Positions 58,400 to 64,000 of a DNA stretch of 64,000 nt are shown here, piece after piece. The notes under the pieces were generated by a model, which was given only the letters and a program-made list of their open reading frames with translations, made no database searches and was not told the DNA's origin. Position numbers and translations under genes: made by a program. Each line of letters begins with the position of its first letter. Position 1 is the stretch's first letter. Origin of the DNA: Mesodorylaimus sp. YZB2_4 (Eukaryota; Nematoda; Enoplea; Dorylaimida; Dorylaimidae); assembly GCA_030248295.1 (NCBI GenBank), contig JASANH010001011.1, positions 1-64,000 of the forward strand, read 5' to 3'.

Positions 58400-59755
58400 G
58401 TGCAAGGTGCACAGAATATGTAGCTGTACACCGAAAATGTTCAAGGTTCAGTTCAGAGGACAGACATGGCACGGAGGTTTGTCGTAAGACAATGCTATTA
58501 GGCAAGTTATTCATCTTTTCAGGAAAGCTCACAAGATCAGAAAAATCCTCACTTGGATATATTGAAAAACGCATCCCTCGCAAGTCCTAGGCTGCACTGA
58601 AGACTCCGATGGGATAAATCTCCTGCACTTCAGTCAGATCAAGTACTTTTTGCCCGTGATCACAATCACAACTTCCTCGAGAACACATACAAGACACTTC
58701 CCATATGCAAGATCCAGGCTACCATGAAATACGAGCATCAGAATCACGCATCTCTTCCGATTGGCACGTGTCAGACGCTGGGGCATTACCACAAAGGCAT
58801 TCGGGTGATAGGAAGGGGGCGGCTATTTGCGAATTGGCGCCGAAGTTGACCAAAACTGGCGAGGCTGAAGCGAACGAGCTGGAGCCGGAAGATGGATACT
58901 TCAGAGACAAGTAGACAATCAGTACGATGATAAGCAAAACAATCAGGAAGGCGAGGAATAAAAAGATTATGAGCAGACAGGAGGGCTTCTTGCGCTTTTC
59001 TTCGTACTTATCAGCTGCCGTGATCGAAGTCAGGGTGGACATCGGTGGAGAATGCTTAGGCTTACGATTAGACGGTGGAATGGTTTCCTGCGAGATGCTG
59101 AATGGCGGTTTGACCGAAGAGTAACTTGATGGCGCGGGACGAGCGACAGCCTCGCTTTTCAGTGGCGGCGCAGGCGGCAAGGTGCCTTTGATAAAAGCCT
59201 TTGATTTAACGGCGATTTTGTCAGGCTTGAAGCTCTTTGTGGGCGTTTTCTTTCCGACATTGCTGTAGACATGTCTCGAAGACGTATTTTGTCCAAATGA
59301 TGTCTTACCGCTCGATGGTACTTGGGATTTCGTAGCTTGTTTGGACACGACTGCGGGACGAGGCGCTACCGGCTGCATAAGCTGAAGCAGTTTTCCTCGA
59401 AGGTGAGGGCCAATAACTGACGCACTCGGTGCGGCCGCTTTTTTCTTTGGTGAAGGCATTGGCCTATAGGGCTGTGACGCTGCTGGCGGTGGCGGTGCCG
59501 AATGGGCTGGAGAATGTCGACGATCACGCGGATGCGCCGCTTTGTCGTAGTCTTTTCGTTCCAAATAATCTCTCGATCGATGACGAGCTGGGGATGGAGA
59601 ACGACGGCCCACATTGCGATGATGCTCAAAAGCGGTGAGACTTTGTTCCGAACGTTGATGACCGCCATGGCCGGGGTGGCGAGGATTATGGTGGGGCATG
59701 ATGAAAGAGACGCGCACTCGTCTACCACTGCAGTGCTTCCGAGTAAGAAGCGTGC
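58400..59755 (-). repeat. Segmental duplication, copy 2 (partner 25870-27269)
   Basis: Same orientation as the partner, 32.5 kb away. The 5' limit is sharp at 59755/59756, the 3' side fades out near 58400. Confidence 0.85.
58719..59699 (-). CDS. Single-pass membrane protein, proline-rich cytosolic region (copy C)
   Basis: 326 codons from the ATG at 59699. Residues 1 to about 305 match copy A with a handful of substitutions (for example Asn to Tyr in SQPYRPMPSP, SKQATKSQVPS for SRQATKFQAPS). The transmembrane segment (CLLIIFLFLAFLIVLLIIVL) is kept. The outside part diverges strongly: VLVNFGANSQIAAPFLSPEC, then SDTCQSEEM, and ends after about 60 residues beyond the membrane. So conservation is strongest on the cytosolic side, and the ectodomain is changed or truncated. 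The frame stays open upstream of the ATG into unique sequence, but the ATG is shared with copy A. Function unknown; the SPxK and RxxS-rich tail suggests phosphorylation. Confidence 0.65.
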   Translation of the reverse strand: MPHHNPRHPGHGGHQRSEQSLTAFEHHRNVGRRSPSPARHRSRDYLERKDYDKAAHPRDRRHSPAHSAPPPPAASQPYRPMPSPKKKAAAPSASVIGPHLRGKLLQLMQPVAPRPAVVSKQATKSQVPSSGKTSFGQNTSSRHVYSNVGKKTPTKSFKPDKIAVKSKAFIKGTLPPAPPLKSEAVARPAPSSYSSVKPPFSISQETIPPSNRKPKHSPPMSTLTSITAADKYEEKRKKPSCLLIIFLFLAFLIVLLIIVLIVYLSLKYPSSGSSSFASASPVLVNFGANSQIAAPFLSPECLCGNAPASDTCQSEEMRDSDARISW

Positions 59756-62118
59756 ATTTCATATATCGCGCCACAGGAATTGTACGGCTCTGTTGCAGGT
59801 TCGGGAAAGTGTAAAAATTGCCTGCACCTAAGTATAGCATAGGCATACCATACCAAAGACACCAATGCTCTGATATTGGCAGTAACTCCATTGATTGCTT
59901 GATATTGATAGTTAAAAGTTACTCTCAACAAGAGCGTATCGATGCTCTTGTTGCGAACAAGAGCACTCAAACGTCGAGATATGCGTTTAAAAAATATTCA
60001 AACGGCTGTCACGTGGTGCAAAATCTCCACGGGTCACTTCCTCTGGACCCAGATGTACGGCTGTCCCCTTCCCTGCATTACACACTCTTGTTAGCGCTTG
60101 CCAAGACTTGTAATATTTCTGAAGAGCTTGTTTTTCGAATGAAGGTTGAATGACAACATTTTCGAAGCTTGTAAGTGCAGCAATTCTGTACATAACATGC
60201 AGGAAATCTTGCACGGTAACGCAGACTCATATGAAGTGACGAAAAACCTTGCCATAGTACTTGCCAAGGGCAGCTTTGACTCATAATGTGCACACTTCGA
60301 CACGAGCGTCGAATATATTATATTCTTGCTTGATCTTATCATAGCTCCTATCAACTCTTGTGCACTCTTCTGCTCTTATATTTTCTTTGAAGAATGTGCG
60401 CAGATTTTTTGCAAATAATCGTAACAGACTGGCCACGAGATCTTGAGAGCAATTTTCGATGCGTGGCTGCACAGATTAACCTCCTATGTGGAGAAGCATG
60501 TTAGAAGGTGACACGCGTTGCTTTGATGCATGCTGCCATCGCGTTTCATCGGCCATATCGCCCATCCCCGTCCTCAAAGTATTCCTTACACGCTCGCATG
60601 GCGTGTGCACGATGCATCTTTACCTCTCTGTGATCAAAGTAATACTATGATAGCATGTTTTGTATGGCTGTGGTATGAGAAACTGTTCAGGGATGTCGGA
60701 TGACGTGGAATTGACGCAGAGATCCGGCGACCAGAGACCTGATGCATAGAAATCTTCTACTTCGGTAAAGAGTCAGAAGTCCCAAGACGCGCTATAAAAA
60801 TCTGTCATTCGGTTCATACTCCTAACTTTTATGGAGTAGGAGATTCGTTGGTCCCTGGAGTCTGTTCTGCAAAACTGTCCAATCTCCTAGTCCTAGTAAT
60901 ATGTGGAGTTACAGATAAGCAGCCGTAAGTCTTCCCATCTTAGATGAAAAGAGCAATAAGCCTTAAGTATACTACGTAGACAGTGTATAAAACTGTAAGA
61001 AGTTCCTTCAGGGGCATCTGAAACCTACAGCAGGAGAGATGAAATATATGATCCTATAAAGATGGCTATCTCTGTATCATGCAAGCATATGACTGGAAAT
61101 AAGCCTATGTACAGCCGTCTTGCTGTCCGCGCTGCTCTGCTGACATTTCAGTCTAAAAGCTAATGGCGCAGCATGGGATCGGCGACTTCTCGTTCGATTT
61201 CAGCCCTCTTTGTTTTAATTCAACCATCTGCATGCCCTGCTCCTTGCATCGAACTCTTTGAAGCCATATAGGAGTTAGGAGTCTCCTATACGATACCTGT
61301 AGGGGTCTAGCGCTATCTTCCAATCCATCTTGTCTATAGCAGGCCAGTTATCATGTGATGCGACGACCACCTCACAGTAGCATGCCTCTGATGGCCACTA
61401 CGGTAAGGAGTATCCCGACGAGTGCTGTCCCGCGACGATAGTGGGCGAGAAGGAAGGAGACTTCCTGGCTGGGGCTAGTGGTCAGAGGGGGGCATTTGAA
61501 GTGCTGTTTGTCAATCTTGTTCTCAGGTCCCAGAATTTCAGCATGGATTCCACAAGGAGCCAGGCACATTAAGCCTCGATGTCTCGTGGTTAAATGTGGA
61601 CTTCCATAACTGAGACCACGTGGCATGTTAGGATTGAACCGCGGACGAGTACAGTCGCTCGCTGTTGACGTGAGACGAACGCCTTAGCAGATTCGTCTGC
61701 TGTAACTTTTGTCACCTAGTATGGACTGGTAGGCATAACACTGCAGACGCTATGATACTTATAACACTGAAATCGTACACTGTACACGCCAGAGCACCGT
61801 TAACTACGGCCCACTACATCTATCCTCGCCAATAATACTGCCCCTTACGGCACGATCGGAATATATCGTCAGTCTTCGCTCGTCACCCTGGGCTACGGTC
61901 GAATTTTATGCGGGGGGGCATATGAGGAGTTGACAGTATTTAGAACAGGTCTAGGTTATACGGACTGCAATCAGGGCCTCCAACTGGTGTACAGTAGGCC
62001 CTGATAAAAGCATTTTGTTAACGATAATTGGAATAGTACTTCATCAAGCAGTTTTGGCCCCAGTGGATAGAAGTGAGGACTAACGGTACATTACCTTGGA
62101 GTGCGCTATGGGCCGCTG
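59756..62118. other. Spacer without recognisable gene
   Basis: Several short open frames on both strands, none with splice support or a recognisable domain; no repeat family assigned. Confidence 0.45.
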
Positions 62119-62865
62119 CTAACCTTTGCTCTCAATCACATCAAGCGAAGGCGATGGGCAAAGAGGGTCCGCGTGGCTATCGACACTGCTATCAATGTCA
62201 TCCTCGCTGGCGACGGGTATGGTCGTAATGGCACTCCTTCGTTGGCATTTCATAGCCGCAGCAGCCACCATTTTTGTAGCGTGTTGTAAATGCTTGCAGA
62301 AAAGTTCTTGTCTGGACTTCCTTTTCAAATATTGATACAAGGACCTGGACATGATTAGGAACCAAATCTCGGCCAATGCATGCATCGAATTCATGGCTAT
62401 GTCCACACTCGTGTACCAATATTCAAATCGGGCACAAAATTCATCCGATCCGTTAATCGATTCAATCGATTGGCCCAAGATCATTATAGAATCTGTGACC
62501 ACAGTTGCCACTGCGATGAAGACCACCAGCACGCTCTTGACCAGAGTGACCACCAGCAATCTCCTACTGTTGATTTTGACAGCGATCATCAGGATGACTG
62601 CAAAAGCCAGTAAGAGGCCGATCAGGAAATAACGAACTGCGATCACACTCAGCCAATATTGTCGATTCGGACTGGTCGGCGCGTATCGTTGACCGAAGAC
62701 AAAACTGACCAAAATGATAGAACACGTGTAATAGAAGACCACCACTATTTCAAATATACTGCCAGCAATGGCCGCCCGGGCCACATTCCAACTCGATGCA
62801 CACGACCTGCTCCCACTCGTTCCGATGTGCACCTGCTTCGGGCTTTCCTTGTCCGAAGTGTCCAT
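62119..62865 (-). CDS. Intronless four-transmembrane protein (paralog 2)
   Basis: 248 codons, ATG at 62865, start MDTSDKESPK. Hydrophobic segments lie at about residues 28-55, 72-95, 102-125 and 150-172. The block NRQYWLSVIAVRYFLI and the AEIWFLI motif at the last segment match the protein at 53751-54545, so the two are diverged paralogs with the same topology. An NGS site lies in the loop before the last segment. The C-terminal 75 residues are polar, with two Lys/Arg-rich patches (KRKSR) and an acidic DDIDSSVDSHAD stretch, presumably cytosolic. Family and function are not recognised. No break in frame. Confidence 0.7.
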   Translation of the reverse strand: MDTSDKESPKQVHIGTSGSRSCASSWNVARAAIAGSIFEIVVVFYYTCSIILVSFVFGQRYAPTSPNRQYWLSVIAVRYFLIGLLLAFAVILMIAVKINSRRLLVVTLVKSVLVVFIAVATVVTDSIMILGQSIESINGSDEFCARFEYWYTSVDIAMNSMHALAEIWFLIMSRSLYQYLKRKSRQELFCKHLQHATKMVAAAAMKCQRRSAITTIPVASEDDIDSSVDSHADPLCPSPSLDVIESKG

Positions 62866-63715
62866 GACGAACTAAGATTCACAACGAAAACAGCAAAGAA
62901 CGAACGCTTTGGAAATAATACATAAGCTAAGGGCTAGTCCGACACCAGCCGGGCTTCAACCGAGTCACGGCCGAATGGCTGGCTAGGCGGCACCGGGCAC
63001 GACATGGGGCACTGATCAATGGAAACATTGCAATGCAAAAGAAGCCTTTCTAAATTAGAGCCTCCTCTTCCGCCTAACTCACTTTCACCAATCCACATTA
63101 TTCTTCACCATTTAAGGATTCCTCTCCACTTTTCTCCGGCAGACATACTAATTAGCCAATTAGAATTCAGATCACGCCAATGTCTACAAAATATGGCCCT
63201 CTAGAACAAAGGGACAACAGTCGGTGCTCAAGCAGGCGAGTGTCCTCCACTCCAGCAGCAGGTTGCTAAGTCGTGCTTAGTCGCTGCCAATCCAAGCAGC
63301 CAATCCAACACTCCATATTCACTGAGCTTAGGTTCATCGCCTTAAATTTCACGCAGAGGAAAGTGGGTCCAAAGAAGCGGAAAAACTAGTTTTAAAAAAT
63401 GAAACGAAAGAATGCACCGTGCTAGTCATTGTGCTTAAAAGTCAATAAAGACCCAAACAGCATCACGAATGTCCAAAACCTAACATGACAGAATGGTCCC
63501 AGAAACCTGCTGCAGTCTGTACTGCGCCAACAGCCTGTAATAATGGATGCAGGAAGCAGAGAACCATGAAAAAGTTGATGAGAAAACCAAAGCATCACTT
63601 GCCTACCATATCATATCATAAACGAAAATAGAAAGGCGACACTTGGATAAAACGTGTTGAAAATAGAATTCACTTCTAATACGACAATTCTTACACACAA
63701 ATCCTGACTGGCGTG
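62866..63715. other. Spacer between the four-TM gene and the SUZ-like gene
   Basis: No gene or repeat recognised. It must include the 4-TM promoter and the 3' region of the gene that enters from the right edge. Confidence 0.45.
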
Positions 63716-64000
63716 TTACCGATCCGTATTTGAACTGGGAGTGCTCTCATTGCTTCGTGGCATCATCGACAATTTTGGCCTAGAACGAGATCTTGTGTAG
63801 AGGGATTGGAAAACAAAGAAGGTGTCTTACTGAACAGGTAAATCGTCGTGTATTTGTTGATCAGCCACGCCAAAAATACGCATTCGAGCTTCGGCGTAAG
63901 CGGCTGCCCTTTCTTCTAATGTTCTTTGCTGAAGTTGTTGACTGCCACGCCCGATTCCATTCTTGGCTGGTGCAGGCACGTGAGCAGTCGAAGTTGTAGG
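63716..64000 (-). CDS. SUZ-domain-like protein, 3' end (cut by the window edge)
   Basis: Two exons are visible: 64000-63831 (open at the edge) and 63791-63716 with stop TAA. They are joined across a 39-bp GTAAGA..AAG intron that keeps the frame; reading through the donor would end at once in TAA, giving an alternative shorter end. The first exon contains RTLEERAAAYAEARMRIFG, which resembles the SUZ motif of SZRD1 and R3H-domain proteins (EAEYAEARKRILG), a conserved RNA-binding element. The tail is Ser/Pro-rich (RPKLSMMPRSNESTPSS). About 81 residues are seen. The rest of the gene lies to the right, so an R3H domain cannot be confirmed or excluded. Confidence 0.5.

Overview
The window is nuclear DNA from an animal, most likely a nematode. 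Genes are split by short GT..AG introns (many 39-76 bp), polyadenylation signals follow two genes, and mobile elements are spread thinly across AT-rich spacers. The nematode call rests on a beta-NAC protein that closely resembles nematode beta-NAC, on a small family of Fer-type SH2-tyrosine kinases (a group greatly expanded in nematodes), on a PP1-like phosphatase fragment and on long mono-G tracts. It is an inference, and I cannot name the genus.

Layout. 0.3-1.5 kb: a bHLH transcription factor (minus). 2.9-4.2 kb: a five-exon tetraspanin (plus). 6.5-12.6 kb: a complete LTR-to-LTR BEL/Pao element (minus) with a 5-bp target duplication and nearly identical 280-bp LTRs; protease and reverse transcriptase are missing but a long envelope-like frame remains. 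14.0-15.5 kb: an alpha-1,3-fucosyltransferase (plus). 15.5-25 kb: gene-poor DNA with SINEs, mono-G/C tracts and a truncated PP1-type phosphatase. 25.3-28.3 kb: a broken kinase and two tandem members of a single-pass membrane protein family. 29.2-29.6 kb: a tiny EF-hand protein. 30.6-36.4 kb: WDR33, the mRNA polyadenylation factor (minus, nine exons), head-to-head with BTF3/beta-NAC (36.9-38.2 kb, plus).

39.8-40.8 kb holds a decayed SH2-kinase invaded by SINE copies. 41.5-49.8 kb is the most striking structure: a large palindrome whose two 2.5-kb arms each carry an apparently intact seven-exon SH2-tyrosine kinase, separated by a 3.4-kb spacer that contains a second, older and more diverged inverted repeat. 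Beyond it lie exon-like remnants (49.9-50.3 kb), a decayed mariner transposon with a MITE inside it (51.6-53.0 kb), and two intronless four-transmembrane paralogs (53.8-54.5 and 62.1-62.9 kb). Between those is a second copy of the membrane protein of 26 kb (58.4-59.8 kb, a segmental duplication). The window ends inside a SUZ-domain-like gene (minus).

Functionally this is not one pathway. WDR33 and beta-NAC are housekeeping genes sharing a 535-bp intergenic promoter region. The kinases, the PP1 fragment, the membrane proteins and the four-TM proteins are lineage-specific multigene families with intact and decaying copies. Exon coordinates were worked out by hand from splice signals and reading-frame phase; no transcript data were available.
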